Shown piece by piece: positions 33,809 through 44,700 of a DNA stretch of 45,607 bases. The notes beneath the pieces are model-generated. The model was not told the origin of the DNA. It saw only the letters and a program-made list of their open reading frames with translations, and ran no database searches. How positions within the stretch are numbered: the stretch's first letter is position 1; each line of letters starts with the position of its first letter. The position numbers and the translations under genes are program-made. The stretch is from positions 1 through 45,607 of the forward strand of contig NZ_QVMG01000009.1 in NCBI RefSeq assembly GCF_010500925.1, read 5' to 3'. Source of the stretch: Parabacteroides sp. 52 (lineage in GTDB: Bacteria; Bacteroidota; Bacteroidia; Bacteroidales; Tannerellaceae).

Positions 33809-35302
33809 ATGAGCACAGCGAATTTTGAAATGGTGGCCAAAACCCTCTACGGGTTGGAAGATATCCTGGCCGGAGAGTTGACTACACTGGGAGCCAATGA
33901 TCTGCAGATAGGCCGCCGCATGGTTTCCTTCACTGGAGACAAAGAGTTGCTTTATAAAGCGAACTTCTGTTGTCGTACGGCCCTTCGTATACTAAAACCG
34001 ATCTATCACTTTAAAGCCAAAGATGCCGATACAGTGTATAACGAAGTGAAAAAAGTAAAATGGGAGAATTATATGTCCCTGGAGAAGACGTTTGCTATCG
34101 ACTCCGTGATCTTTTCAGAAGACTTTAATCACTCCAAGTTTGTTGCCTATCGCACCAAAGACGCCATTGTGGATTACTTCATGGAGAAATACGAGAAACG
34201 TCCGTCCGTGCGCGTCAATAATCCGGATCTTTATATCAATATCCATATCTCCCATAACGACTGTACCCTATCGATCGATAGCTCCGGCGAGAGTCTGCAT
34301 AAACGAGGATACCGGGTGGAACAGACAGAAGCGCCCCTGAACGAAGTACTCGCGGCAGGCATGATCCTGAAAACCGGATGGAAAGGCGAATCAAACTTTG
34401 TAGATCCGATGTGTGGATCCGGCACTTTATTGATAGAAGCCGCCATGATCGCTTTGAATATTGCACCGGGTATCCATCGGAAAGAGTTCGCTTTCGAGAA
34501 ATGGATCGACTTTGACCAGGAGATCTTTGACCGGATCTATAACGATGAAAGTAAAGAACGTGTCTTCGATTATAAGTGTTATGGTTACGACATCTCCCCA
34601 GTAGCCATCGAAACGGCTCAGAAAAACATACGCAGTGCCGGACTGGTAAAATATATCGAACTGAACGTACTGCCCTTCCAGCAATTCACAGAAGCGCCTC
34701 AACCGGGCATCCTGGTAACCAATCCTCCCTATGGCGAACGTATCTCTACCCGGGATCTCTTGGGATTGTATGGTATGATCGGAGAAAGATTGAAGCACGT
34801 CTTCACCGGTTATAAAGCATGGATCTTAAGTTATAAAGACGAATGTTTTGATAAAATAGGCCTTCGTCCCAGCGAGAAGATGAAACTATTGAACGGTTCA
34901 TTGGAATGTGAATACCGTTGTTTCGAGATGTTCGACGGAAAGAATAAAGAATATAAAAAAGCCCTCAACGAGGAGGGAGAAGGCAAACGCCCTCCTTTTG
35001 TGAAAAAAGCCGGAGAACAAGCCGAGCGAAAGGTAATTGCCCGTCGCCCCGATTTCAAAAAAGACCGCATGGACCGTCCGGATCGTCGTTTTGCTGCGGC
35101 TCACGCAGAAGAGGAAGACGACCGAACTCCTTTTATTCCGGGAAAACGTTTCTTTGGAGAGGAACGGTCGGATGGTCGCCCCGCACGCAAACAATTTGCC
35201 GACAAACGATCGGATAAAAAGTCCTTCCACAAGGATGATAAAGACTTTGGCAAACGCCCTTTCAAGAAACCTTTTAAAAAGAGAGGAAAAGATGAATTTT
35301 AA
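33809..35302 (+). CDS. RlmL-type 23S rRNA guanine-N2 methyltransferase with basic tail
   Basis: The 497-residue protein has an N-terminal THUMP RNA-binding domain (about 45-160) and a Rossmann methyltransferase domain (about 165-380) with SAM motif FVDPMCGSGTLLIEAAMIA and catalytic NPPYGERIS (about 302). E. coli RlmL methylates G2445 of 23S rRNA, and the same site is likely here. After about residue 390 comes a 100-residue tail rich in Lys, Arg and Asp with repeats such as KRPFKKPFKKRGKDEF, probably a disordered RNA-binding extension. The frame can be read from a TTG at 33776, but those codons are repeat DNA, so ATG 33809 is chosen. Its end overlaps the DPP IV gene by 11 bp. Confidence 0.92.
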   Translation: MSTANFEMVAKTLYGLEDILAGELTTLGANDLQIGRRMVSFTGDKELLYKANFCCRTALRILKPIYHFKAKDADTVYNEVKKVKWENYMSLEKTFAIDSVIFSEDFNHSKFVAYRTKDAIVDYFMEKYEKRPSVRVNNPDLYINIHISHNDCTLSIDSSGESLHKRGYRVEQTEAPLNEVLAAGMILKTGWKGESNFVDPMCGSGTLLIEAAMIALNIAPGIHRKEFAFEKWIDFDQEIFDRIYNDESKERVFDYKCYGYDISPVAIETAQKNIRSAGLVKYIELNVLPFQQFTEAPQPGILVTNPPYGERISTRDLLGLYGMIGERLKHVFTGYKAWILSYKDECFDKIGLRPSEKMKLLNGSLECEYRCFEMFDGKNKEYKKALNEEGEGKRPPFVKKAGEQAERKVIARRPDFKKDRMDRPDRRFAAAHAEEEDDRTPFIPGKRFFGEERSDGRPARKQFADKRSDKKSFHKDDKDFGKRPFKKPFKKRGKDEF

Positions 35303-37472
35303 AAAAATCCGGGTGATATACCTTCTCTGTATATTGCCTTTATCACTTATGGCACAACAAAAAGAGTTTACATTAGAGGATCTGATCCCCGGAGGGAAAA
35401 ACTATAGCCGCTTTGTTCCGCAATCTATCCGTCAGTTACAATGGTGCGGGGATACCTATCTCTATGTAAAAGGAGACAGCTTATTCACTGCCGCTCCCGG
35501 AAAGAAAGAACAATTCACCCTCTCGTTGGAAAAACTGAATGCTGCTTTATCTCGTGCCGGCTTGCAAACGATCAGCTCCCTGCCTTCGTTCTCTATTCCT
35601 TCCCGTTTAGAGCCTGTATTGGTTTTTACCAGTCGACAACACCGGATCCATTATAATTATAAAGAGGATCGTATAACGACCGACTACAAATTGAACACCC
35701 AGTGGAGCAACTATGTGTATTGCCCAGCGAACGGTTACCTGGCTTTTACCGAAGGTAATAACGTGAAAATCCTTTCCCCACAGAATCAAGAAGAATCTGT
35801 CACAGCTGAAACCGAAGAAGGTATTGTCTGCGGACAAGCCGTACATCAACGCGAATTTGGTATCAATAAAGGATTGTTCTGGTCTCCGCAAGGACAAGCC
35901 CTGGCCTTTTACCGGATGGATGAACGCATGGTAACCACTTATCCATTGGTAGATATCCATGCCCGCTCTGCTTCTCTGAAACCACATAAATACCCCATGG
36001 CCGGCATGAAAAGCCATGAGGTGACAGTCGGCATCTATGACCTTGCCACCGGACAGACTACCTATCTGAAGACCGGCTTACCCAAGGAGAAATACTTGAC
36101 AAATATCACCTGGAGCCCCGACGGAAAAAGTATTTATATCGCTGAACTGAACAGGGAACAGAATGAAATGCATATGGTTCGCTATTCCGCCCTAACAGGA
36201 GAGAAAGAAGCGGATCTGTTTACCGAAACAAACGAACGGTACGTAGAACCTTCTTTTCCCCCTCTTTTCCTGCCCAATGACCCCACACAGTTTATATGGC
36301 AAAGCGATCGGGACGGATACAACCACCTCTATCTCTATGACACGAAGGGGCAGTTAATCAAACAACTGACTGCCGGCAACTGGGTGGTACAACAGGTATA
36401 TGGTTTCGATGCCCAAGGAGAAAACATCTTCTTTACAGCGACCGCCCCTCTTCCGAAGCATATGCAAAAAGAAGGAAACCCGCTGGAAGGATATGCCTGG
36501 CAGGTCAATCTGAGAACAGGGAAAAAGAATTGTTTCACACACAAAGAAGGAGTTCACCAGGTTTCCATAAGTCCTTCGGGACTGTATGCAATCGACTCGT
36601 ATTCTACTCCGGAAATACCCCGCGAGATTGATATCGTACGCATAAAAGACGGAAAGATACTGAACACCCTCTTAACGGCTAAAGACCCTTATAAAGGATA
36701 TACCATGCCTCAGATTGTGGCAGGCACGGTGAAGGCAGCAGACGGCGAAACCGATTTGCATTACCGCCTATTGAAACCCGTAGGATGGGAAGAAACAAAA
36801 AAATACCCTACCATCGTATACGTTTACGGAGGACCGCACAGTCAGCTCGTGACAGGAGGCTTCCTGTATGGTACGCGCGGATGGGAGATTTATATGGCTC
36901 AACGGGGCTATGTCGTCTTTGTCATGGATAACCGGGGTACATCGAACCGGGGACGCGCCTTTGAACAGGTCATTCATCGCAACTTAGGAGTGCATGAGAT
37001 GGCCGACCAGATGAAAGGCGTAGAGTTTCTGAAAAGCCTGCCTTATGTAGATGCTGACCGGATCGGTGTGCATGGATGGAGTTACGGAGGTTTTATGACG
37101 ACAAACCTGATGCTTACTTATCCCGATGTATTCAAAGTCGGAGTAGCCGGTGGACCGGTTATCGACTGGAATTATTATGAGATCATGTATGGAGAGCGAT
37201 ACATGGATCATCCGCAAGAGAATGCGGCAGGTTATGAACAGGCAAACTTAAAGAAGAAAGCCGGAAACCTGAAAGGGAATTTGTTACTTATCCATGGGGA
37301 TGTAGATCCCGTAGTCGTATGGCAACACAGCCTGAGCTTCCTCAAAGCGTGTGTGGATGCACGTACGTATCCCGACTATTTTGTATATCCCGGACATGAA
37401 CATAATGTGATCGGGAAAGACCGTGTACATCTGTATGAAAAGATCACACGGTATTTTGATGAGAAACTATAA
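35292..37472 (+). CDS. Dipeptidyl peptidase IV (S9B serine peptidase)
   Basis: The 726-residue protein releases Xaa-Pro (or Xaa-Ala) dipeptides from peptide N-termini. A signal peptide (about 1-21, ending SLMAQ) exports it to the periplasm or envelope. An eight-blade beta-propeller (about 45-460) precedes the alpha/beta-hydrolase domain (about 480-726), with the triad S597 in GWSYGGFMT, D672 in HGDVDPVV and about H704 in PGHEHNV. Length and motifs are close to the Porphyromonas gingivalis DPPIV. The upstream-extended frame reads through the rlmL-like tail; the signal peptide fixes the start at ATG 35292, overlapping the preceding gene. Confidence 0.96.
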   Translation: MNFKKIRVIYLLCILPLSLMAQQKEFTLEDLIPGGKNYSRFVPQSIRQLQWCGDTYLYVKGDSLFTAAPGKKEQFTLSLEKLNAALSRAGLQTISSLPSFSIPSRLEPVLVFTSRQHRIHYNYKEDRITTDYKLNTQWSNYVYCPANGYLAFTEGNNVKILSPQNQEESVTAETEEGIVCGQAVHQREFGINKGLFWSPQGQALAFYRMDERMVTTYPLVDIHARSASLKPHKYPMAGMKSHEVTVGIYDLATGQTTYLKTGLPKEKYLTNITWSPDGKSIYIAELNREQNEMHMVRYSALTGEKEADLFTETNERYVEPSFPPLFLPNDPTQFIWQSDRDGYNHLYLYDTKGQLIKQLTAGNWVVQQVYGFDAQGENIFFTATAPLPKHMQKEGNPLEGYAWQVNLRTGKKNCFTHKEGVHQVSISPSGLYAIDSYSTPEIPREIDIVRIKDGKILNTLLTAKDPYKGYTMPQIVAGTVKAADGETDLHYRLLKPVGWEETKKYPTIVYVYGGPHSQLVTGGFLYGTRGWEIYMAQRGYVVFVMDNRGTSNRGRAFEQVIHRNLGVHEMADQMKGVEFLKSLPYVDADRIGVHGWSYGGFMTTNLMLTYPDVFKVGVAGGPVIDWNYYEIMYGERYMDHPQENAAGYEQANLKKKAGNLKGNLLLIHGDVDPVVVWQHSLSFLKACVDARTYPDYFVYPGHEHNVIGKDRVHLYEKITRYFDEKL

Positions 37473-37575
37473 TTAATTGTGAATTGTAAATTGTTAATTA
37501 TAAAAAGAGGGAGGAAGCACAGTTTTTCTCTTTCAGTTCATAAACAGACAATTTATCCTTTATACTTAAAAAGAC

Positions 37576-38847
37576 ATGAATATATTACTCTTAGGATCCG
37601 GAGGTCGTGAACATGCATTGGCCTGGAAGATGGCACAAAGTGCAAAAGTAAAAAATCTTTTTATCGCTCCGGGCAATGCCGGGACCGCTCTTGTAGGGAC
37701 AAATGTACCGATGAAAGCGGACGATTTTGAAGCAATCAAAGCATTTGTCACAGGCAATCAAATCGGCATGGTCGTTGTCGGTCCCGAAGATCCGTTGGTA
37801 AAAGGAGTCTATGATTTTTTCAAAAACGATGCCTCCCTGGCAGATATCCCGGTGATTGGCCCAAGTAAAGAAGGGGCTCAATTGGAAGGGAGCAAGGATT
37901 TTGCAAAAGCATTCATGTTGCGCCACCAGATTCCTACCGCTCGTTATAAAAGTATTTCGGCCGAGAACCTGGAAGAAGGATATGCCTTTCTGGAATCTCT
38001 CTCCGCTCCCTATGTGTTGAAAGCCGACGGACTGGCGGCCGGTAAAGGGGTATTGATTCTCGAGAGTCTGATAGAAGCCAAAAAGGAACTCAAAGATATG
38101 CTGGAAGGCATGTTCGGGGATGCCAGTAAAACAGTCGTCATCGAGGAGTTCCTCGACGGAATCGAATGCTCTGTCTTTGTGATGACAGACGGAACACATT
38201 ATAAAGTGCTTCCCGTAGCCAAAGATTATAAACGCATCGGCGAAGGCAATACTGGGTTAAATACCGGAGGAATGGGTGCCGTCTCACCTGTGCCTTTTGC
38301 CGACGACCTCTTTATGGCCAAAGTGGACGAGCGCATTATCCGCCCGACGGTTGAAGGGCTGAAAGCGGAGAACATCGATTATAAAGGGTTCATCTTCTTG
38401 GGACTCATCGCTGTCAAAGGCGAACCCATGGTGATCGAATATAATTGTCGGATGGGTGATCCGGAAACCGAAGTGGTGATGCTCCGTCTCCAGAGCGACC
38501 TGGTAGACCTACTCGAAGGGGTTGCCGCCGGTGACCTAGACCAACGGGTATTGACCCAGGATCCGCGTGCTGCCGTTACGGTGATGTTGGTAAGTGGCGG
38601 ATACCCGGAAGCCTATGAAAAGGACAAACAAATCACCGGACTAGACCAGGTATCCCCGGAAAATATTGTTTTCCATGCCGGAACAAAAGCCGCAGAGGGT
38701 AAGATCTTAACCAGTGGCGGACGTGTCATTGCCGTCAGCTCGTATGGAAAAGACAAAGAGGAAGCCCTGGCACGGTCATTCGCCGGAGCCAAAGCTATTC
38801 AGTTCGACAAGAAGTATTTCCGTTCCGATATCGGATTCGATCTCTAA
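37576..38847 (+). CDS. purD: Phosphoribosylamine-glycine ligase
   Basis: PurD joins phosphoribosylamine and glycine with ATP to make GAR, the substrate of PurN. The 423-residue ATP-grasp protein shows the N-terminal [31 protein letters not shown], the ATP-grasp [26 protein letters not shown] and metal-binding [15 protein letters not shown]. Length is normal. It starts after a 103-bp gap with an AT-rich repeat (around 37471-37500) and is followed within 9 bp by a membrane-protein gene, so it leads a probable three-gene operon. Confidence 0.97.
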   Translation: MNILLLGSGGREHALAWKMAQSAKVKNLFIAPGNAGTALVGTNVPMKADDFEAIKAFVTGNQIGMVVVGPEDPLVKGVYDFFKNDASLADIPVIGPSKEGAQLEGSKDFAKAFMLRHQIPTARYKSISAENLEEGYAFLESLSAPYVLKADGLAAGKGVLILESLIEAKKELKDMLEGMFGDASKTVVIEEFLDGIECSVFVMTDGTHYKVLPVAKDYKRIGEGNTGLNTGGMGAVSPVPFADDLFMAKVDERIIRPTVEGLKAENIDYKGFIFLGLIAVKGEPMVIEYNCRMGDPETEVVMLRLQSDLVDLLEGVAAGDLDQRVLTQDPRAAVTVMLVSGGYPEAYEKDKQITGLDQVSPENIVFHAGTKAAEGKILTSGGRVIAVSSYGKDKEEALARSFAGAKAIQFDKKYFRSDIGFDL

Positions 38848-38856
38848 ACCATCCGT

Positions 38857-39876
38857 ATGCCGGGACGAGGAACAACATACCCGTTGGGGAAAAGATATAT
38901 TTTAGACAGGCCCTTTATCACTTTCAGTGTATTGGGGCTTTGTCTATTTTGCTGGATCATGGGGTATATAACCTCTCTCGGATTTCCTGTATATGAGGAG
39001 CCGACCGGTTCTCCTTTGTGGAATCAAATCTGCCGTTTATTACCCAATAAGATATTCACTTACCTGATCGGATTGGGGCTTATGTTATGTGGGGCTTTTC
39101 TGTTGTATCGCGCCAACTATGCCCTGATGCTCATCCGGGAAAAGACCCTCTTGCCTTTTCTGTTGTACGTCTTGTTCCTCAGTTCCAATGCCAACTTTTT
39201 CCCGTTAAAATCCACTACCGTGGGGGTCTTCTGCCTTATTCTGGCCCTTTACCAGCTTTTCACCTCTTATCATGACCCGGAGGCAACGGTAAAATCGTTT
39301 AAGACGGCATTGATCATTGCCATCGGAAGTCTGTTGTGGATCCATATATTGTGGTTCCTGCCTTTGTTCTGGGACGGAATGTACCGGTTTCGCACCTTGA
39401 CATTGAAGACATTTGTGGCTTCTCTCTTGGGGGTGGCTACTGTCTATTGGGGAGTACTGGGATGGTGTGTATGGCAGGAAGACTATACGGCATTTACGGT
39501 TCCTTTTGCTTCCCTACTCGATATACATTTCTTGACAAAAGATGCAGCTCCTCTGTTGGATTGGGTAAATCTTATATATATTGTCATTCTCTTGATGGCT
39601 GCCGCTATCAATATCCTGACACACGAACATGAAGACAACTTACGGACCCGCCTCTTCCTCTTTTTCCTGATCAAATTTGCTTTTTGGTCACTTTTGTTCT
39701 TTTTCTTTTATAGAGAATCGGCCGAAGAGTTCATGCATATGGCATGCATCCCCGCCGCTATTCTGACAGGGCATTTCTTTTCCGTCAGACGCAACCGGTA
39801 TACGGTAGCTGTATTCCTATTTACCGTCATTTTCTTCCCGACACTGTTGATGATACGTCTATGGAGTTTCTTATAG
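38857..39876 (+). CDS. Polytopic inner-membrane protein, DUF6427-like, unknown function
   Basis: The 339-residue product has about ten hydrophobic segments, for example FSVLGLCLFCWIMGYITSL, IFTYLIGLGLMLCGAFLLY, LIYIVILLMAAAINIL and YTVAVFLFTVIFFPTLLMI, so it spans the inner membrane many times. A short charged N-terminus carries PLGKRYILDRPF. It resembles a Bacteroidetes family of uncharacterised membrane proteins found beside purine genes; I assign no reaction. It begins 9 bp after purD and its end overlaps the next gene by 16 bp, so the three are probably co-expressed. Confidence 0.85.
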   Translation: MPGRGTTYPLGKRYILDRPFITFSVLGLCLFCWIMGYITSLGFPVYEEPTGSPLWNQICRLLPNKIFTYLIGLGLMLCGAFLLYRANYALMLIREKTLLPFLLYVLFLSSNANFFPLKSTTVGVFCLILALYQLFTSYHDPEATVKSFKTALIIAIGSLLWIHILWFLPLFWDGMYRFRTLTLKTFVASLLGVATVYWGVLGWCVWQEDYTAFTVPFASLLDIHFLTKDAAPLLDWVNLIYIVILLMAAAINILTHEHEDNLRTRLFLFFLIKFAFWSLLFFFFYRESAEEFMHMACIPAAILTGHFFSVRRNRYTVAVFLFTVIFFPTLLMIRLWSFL

Positions 39877-40310
39877 AGTATAGTTATATTGGGGTGTTTA
39901 TTGCCGCCTTTCTGGCCGCAACCATCCTGCCATTCAGCAGCGAGGTGGTGTTGACAGGTGTACTATTGGCCGGTGCCTCCTACTGGCCTTGCATGGTCGC
40001 TGCCACCTTGGGTAACTTTCTGGGAGGGATGAGCTGTTATGGGTTGGGGATGCTGGGTAAGACCGAATGGATAGAGAAATACCTGAAAATGGATCCTGTG
40101 AAGATACACCGCGTACAGGAGTGGGTGAAAAACAGGGGTTCCTGGATGGCCTTTTTTGTGTTTCTACCGGGCATAGGCGACTTTATCGCTGTCGCTCTTG
40201 GTTTCCTGCGTGCCAATATATGGGTCGTAGGCGTTTCTATGTTTTTAGGAAAAGCATTACGCTATTGGCTGTGGATGGAACTTGTCTTTAAGGTGCAGCA
40301 GATCTTGTAA
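39861..40310 (+). CDS. YqaA/DedA-like (VTT-domain) membrane protein
   Basis: The 149-residue protein has about four hydrophobic segments. The conserved VTT/DedA-type features are ILPFSSEVVLTGVLLAG, ATLGNFLGGMSCYGLGMLGK and FFVFLPGIGDFIAVALGFLR. Related proteins (YqaA, DedA) are lipid-scramblase or flippase-like inner-membrane proteins tied to envelope and proton-motive-force homeostasis. The frame can be extended upstream inside the preceding gene, but ATG 39861 begins the conserved protein and overlaps the upstream stop by 16 bp. It converges with the outer-membrane barrel gene 17 bp away with no clear terminator between. Confidence 0.9.
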   Translation: MEFLIEYSYIGVFIAAFLAATILPFSSEVVLTGVLLAGASYWPCMVAATLGNFLGGMSCYGLGMLGKTEWIEKYLKMDPVKIHRVQEWVKNRGSWMAFFVFLPGIGDFIAVALGFLRANIWVVGVSMFLGKALRYWLWMELVFKVQQIL

Positions 40311-40327
40311 AGAACCTATCATCTCTT

Positions 40328-40978
40328 TCATTGAGCCGGACGAAAGAAGTAGCCCAAAGAGAAAGTGACATTGTTTTGGAAAAGCCTGGACTCCCCTTCC
40401 CGTTTTACAGCCCGGCGGTCGAACGTGCCGCAGAGAGAATTGATGGAGAAGAAATAACGTTTGTATTCGACAGCCAATCCGGCATTCACAGCCAGGTCGA
40501 AAGGCTTTAAGTCTTTTTCTTGTGTATTGCCGAAAACAAGATCTTCCCCTGTCTGCCGGCTGGTCATACGCCCAAACAGGGAGAAGTCTGCAACGGGACC
40601 GCATAAGATACTCACCCGCACGTCCATAATAGGAAAAGTAAACGCCAGATTCACCGGCACCTGCAAAGAATAATACCAACACCGGTTACGCAAAGCCATA
40701 TTGCCCATTTCCGGTACAGAATACCAGGCTCCTCCCTGATTGGCAAAGGCTATCTCCGGACGCAATGAAAACCGTCTGTACAACGGAATATCCATCATCC
40801 CGGCAATACTATATCCCATACGTGCACCCGACTCATAAGTCGTCCCCACCTTCTGTGTCAGGGAGGAATAAGAAGCACCCGCCCGTACGCCAAAGGCTAC
40901 CTGTGCGGTGGCCGGTAATATAGCCATTAGCATTACCACGATCAATGACAACCCGATTTTCCTTCTCTCTCTACGCAT
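40328..40978 (-). CDS. Outer-membrane beta-barrel protein (PorT-like)
   Basis: The 216-residue product has a signal peptide (about 1-25, ending LPATAQ). Alternating hydrophobic strands suited to a small 8-10-strand barrel follow: VAFGVRAGASYSSLT, RFSLRPEIAFANQGG, YYSLQVPVNLAFTF, RVSILCGPVADFSL, DLAVNAGLAVEYKRYFFS and the terminal FSLGYFF. This is the outer-membrane-barrel/PorT-like family common in Bacteroidetes; the specific role is unknown. It has its own promoter (41001-41030) and an unusually strong GGAGG ribosome-binding site that can pair with an upstream CCTCC. Confidence 0.87.
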   Translation of the reverse strand: MRRERRKIGLSLIVVMLMAILPATAQVAFGVRAGASYSSLTQKVGTTYESGARMGYSIAGMMDIPLYRRFSLRPEIAFANQGGAWYSVPEMGNMALRNRCWYYSLQVPVNLAFTFPIMDVRVSILCGPVADFSLFGRMTSRQTGEDLVFGNTQEKDLKPFDLAVNAGLAVEYKRYFFSINSLCGTFDRRAVKREGESRLFQNNVTFSLGYFFRPAQ

Positions 40979-40982
40979 TCGC

Positions 40983-40999
40983 CCTCCTTTGTTTGGAGG
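40983..40999 (-). promoter_or_regulatory. Leader hairpin masking a GGAGG ribosome-binding site
   Basis: In the transcript CCTCC (40999-40995) can pair with GGAGG (40987-40983), 4 nt before the ATG, with a 7-nt loop. Strong Shine-Dalgarno sequences are unusual in Bacteroidetes, and pairing would hide this one. Confidence 0.45.
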
Positions 41000-41000
41000 A

Positions 41001-41030
41001 CAAAGATACGTACTCTGTATAAACTGGCAA
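41001..41030 (-). promoter_or_regulatory. Promoter for the outer-membrane barrel gene
   Basis: On the minus strand TTG (41030-41028), a 19-bp spacer and TATCTTTG (41008-41001) give the best match in the window to TTTG-n19-TAnnTTTG. The predicted transcript starts at or just before the leader hairpin. Confidence 0.65.
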
Positions 41031-41077
41031 TATGCCGTTTAGTTAAAAAAGGCGGAGAGCCTGTTCATGGGTTCTTA

Positions 41078-41692
41078 TTATCTGTTGAATAGTTTGAACT
41101 GATATCCTTGCTGCTGTAACCATGCAATGGCTTTGGGCAAAGACTCTTTCATGTTTCTTTCGGCTTTCAGGGAATCATGGAAGACGATGACGGATCCGTT
41201 GCGACTGTACTTTTTCACAACATGGAACACCTCATCGGGAGTCATATGCGGACTATAGTCGCGGGTAACGACATCCCACATGATGATGCGGTAGCGGTTA
41301 CGAAGGGAGAGGACTTGAGGGAAACGCATATGCCCGTGGGGCGGACGGAATAACGGACTGTCGATCAACGCCGCCGCTTTATCTACATTCGCCAGATAGT
41401 TTTTTGTCCAAAAACGGATTCCCTGGATATGGTTATAGGTGTGGTTGCCTACCTGATGTCCTCTGTCTATTATCATTTGATATACCTGCGGATGTTTGTA
41501 TACATTCTCTCCGACACAGAAAAAGGTGGCCTTCACCCCATAGGTATCCAATACATCCAAAACCCACGGAGTAACCTCGGGAATCGGTCCGTCATCAAAT
41601 GTGAGATAGACACATTTCTCTTCGGCCGGTATTCGCCAGGTTACTCCCGGGAACAGTACCCTGTAGTACCAGGGTGGTTGTTCTATAAACAT
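41078..41692 (-). CDS. Polysaccharide deacetylase (NodB/CE4 family)
   Basis: The 204-residue protein has the CE4 metal-dependent deacetylase core. The motifs are in order: TFDDGP (D33, D34), GNHTYNH (H84, H88), FRPPHGHMR, IMWDVVTRDY and IVFHDS. Such enzymes remove N- or O-acetyl groups from sugars of peptidoglycan or other glycans. There is no signal peptide; the N-terminus (YYRVLFPGVTW) is only mildly hydrophobic, so location is uncertain. It starts 12 bp after the DUF2723 gene and is probably its operon partner, which suggests a role in surface glycan or glycoprotein modification. Confidence 0.93.
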   Translation of the reverse strand: MFIEQPPWYYRVLFPGVTWRIPAEEKCVYLTFDDGPIPEVTPWVLDVLDTYGVKATFFCVGENVYKHPQVYQMIIDRGHQVGNHTYNHIQGIRFWTKNYLANVDKAAALIDSPLFRPPHGHMRFPQVLSLRNRYRIIMWDVVTRDYSPHMTPDEVFHVVKKYSRNGSVIVFHDSLKAERNMKESLPKAIAWLQQQGYQFKLFNR

Positions 41693-41704
41693 ATTTCTTT
41701 TACA

Positions 41705-44700
41705 CTACTCTCTTTTGTTACCGCGCATGGATCCATAGGCCATCCGGTAATTATCGAATTCTTCCTGATACTTACTGCTGAAGCCTGGATTGTATTCTTT
41801 GCTGACATACAGGATTTGCTGAATGACAGCCAGGTTATGTTCCAGCTCATTCACGACAGAACGTAATTGTCCGGGTTTCAGACGGAAGTACCAATTGGCA
41901 TTGCGGAACGCATTTTCAATGATTTCCGTAAATATCTTCTCTGCCTTTTCCGATTCTCCCAGTTCGTAATAGAACTCGGCAAACGAGAGGGCACTGTAGT
42001 CCAAGGGGATATTCTCAGCCGGCAATACTTCCATTCCTTTATCCAGTACAGCCAATGCTTTTTCATTCTTCTCTTCTGCCATCAGGGAAGCAGCCAGACG
42101 GGAGAACAAAGCGGTACGATAGCTCTTGGCCATACGCATCACGTTCTCATCAACATAGACGCCCGGTTTATCCAGTCCTCCCCATTTGAACTTATTCATC
42201 ACATTGTCATACATCCTCTCTGTATCTACCGATTGGGCGGAGTTCTTTACATGCATCGGCACGATCTGATAGGCCAGCCCGGTCTGACGGAAATAAGGAT
42301 CCAGTTTCACATATTGATCACTATTTACCGAAATGGCATAATAGATGGGACGTTCCCAGTTGTTGGTCTGTAACATATCCAGGATGATAAGTTCATGTTT
42401 GCCCAATGCCTCTTTGTCGCTAAGGTCGATCGGCATCTCTTTCAACATAGATGGAGCCTCTTCGGGTGTTAATACCCCGTTTCTCACAACAGCGGCTGAG
42501 TCTACCTTGTAGAGAAGCGTCTCTGAAGGAATATTGGGCACTTCCTGGCGATACATCGGCAGCTTTTTCGTCCGTGGATCATTGCTACGTACATAGTTTA
42601 AGGCCGCCAGAAGATCGATCGGCTGTTCGATAGCCGGCACCACATAGGCCACGTCGCGTGTGCCCTGGATATAATCTTCGCGTGTCCAGGAAATAGGTAA
42701 AGGCGCCGATTCATACGTTCCTTTTTTCATCTGATCGATGTACCAGTCGGTTTGCAGGTAACTGGTATTACATACGCGTACATCCGTACGGATGCCTTCC
42801 ACCTCCTGGGCATACCATAAGGGGAATGTATCATTGTCTCCATTAGTAAACAGGATGGCGTTGGGTTCGCATGACTCCAGGTAATTGTGTCCAAAGTCAC
42901 GGGCTACCTTCCGTCCGGAACGATCATGATCGTCCCAGTTTTGCGCTGCCATTTGCATCGGCACACATAAGCCGAATAGAGAAGCCAATGAGGCGGCTAC
43001 CATAGCCGGTGCCTTGCCATATCTCTGCAACCCTGATGCGAGAGCGGCTACCCCGAAACCTATCCAGATGGAGAAGGCATAGAAAGAACCGGCATAGGCA
43101 TAATCGCGTTCACGAACCTGCAAAGGCGTTTGATTGAGGTAGAGCACAATGGCGATACCGGTCATGAAGAAGAGAAAGAAGGTGATCCAGAAACTTTGGA
43201 TCCCTTTTTTACCGGAATATGCCTGATAGAGTAATCCGAGGATACCCAACAATAAAGGGAGCATATAATAGACATTATGGCCTTTGTTATTGGCTATGTC
43301 GAGAGGCATATCGTCCTGAGGACCTACCAGTATTTCGTCGATCGGTTTGATACCGGTGATCCAGTTGCCGTTGGATACTTCTCCTTGTCCCTGGATATCG
43401 TTCTGACGACCGGAGAAATTCCACATAAAGTAGCGCCAGTACATAAAGTTCAATTGATAACCCAGGAAGAAACGGATATTCTCGGCAAAGGTAGGTTTCA
43501 TCACTGTCGTATTCTCTCCGTAACGATTCTTGATCTTAACAGGCGTGCCTTTTACCATACCCCATTCTTTATAGGCTTCTATATGGCGGGAGTCACTGCT
43601 GTACATGCGGGGGAATAACATCTTGAGTTCGTCAACGTATTCGATTTCGGTATCGTAGCGCGAGATAAAGTATTTATCTTTCGTTTCTTCCCCTTCTTTT
43701 TTGATCACTTTGCTCCAGGTAGGCTTTCCTTGTTTGGTCACTAAAGTGCCTTCTTTTTCATCCCGCTTTACTTCGGATGCATAGGTATTCCCGTAAAGAA
43801 GCGGAGTGCTGCCGTATTGTTCACGCGCCAGATAAGTGCGCAAAGTGAATATGTCACTGGGGTTATTTTGATTCATCGGCGTATCGGCTGTCGCACGTAT
43901 CATGATAAGGGCATACGAGGAATATCCGACAACGATCACCATCAGGGACACTAAGATCGTGTTCAACGCTTTGATGGCAATGTTTTTACGCATAAACATA
44001 TAGATGGTTAACCCCACTATAATCAGAATACCTACAATGTATCCATCTCCCATAAAAGGTATACCCAACAGGACGATGGAAAGGATAAAAGCAATCTTCA
44101 TACGATTCGCATGAACCGTGTCTCGCATGGTTTCCCAAATGGCCCAGCCCAATACACCGGCAAGAATAAAAATATAGAAGAAGACACCCGAGTTATACGG
44201 CATACCTAAGGTATTGACAAAGAAGAGTTCGAACCAACCACAAACCTCTACCAGTCCCTGTACCACTCCATACATCATCAATGCAATGATAGCAAAAGAG
44301 ATAAATAAAGAAACTAAGGTTCCTTTCATCGTCGGATTTGGGTATTTCTTATAATAATAGACCAATACAATCGCCGGAATACACAATAAGTTCAACAGGT
44401 GAACCCCGATACTCAACCCCATCAAGTAAGCTATCAGAACAATCCAACGATCGGCATGTGCCCGATCTGCTACGGATTCCCATTTCAGGATCAACCAGAA
44501 AACAACGGCTGTAAAAAGGGATGAATAAGCATAGACTTCCCCTTCGACGGCACTGAACCAAAAGGTGTCACTGAAGGTATATGCCAAAGCCCCTACAAGC
44601 CCGCTCACCATAATGGTGATCAGTTGTGCCGGACTCATCTCTTGCCCTTCGGTAACGACTATCTTACGCGCCATATGGGTAATACTCCAGAAAAGAAACA

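Noticed and set aside
35037..35291. N-terminal extension of DPP IV
   Set aside because: It is a shifted reading of the rlmL-like basic tail; the signal peptide begins at ATG 35292.
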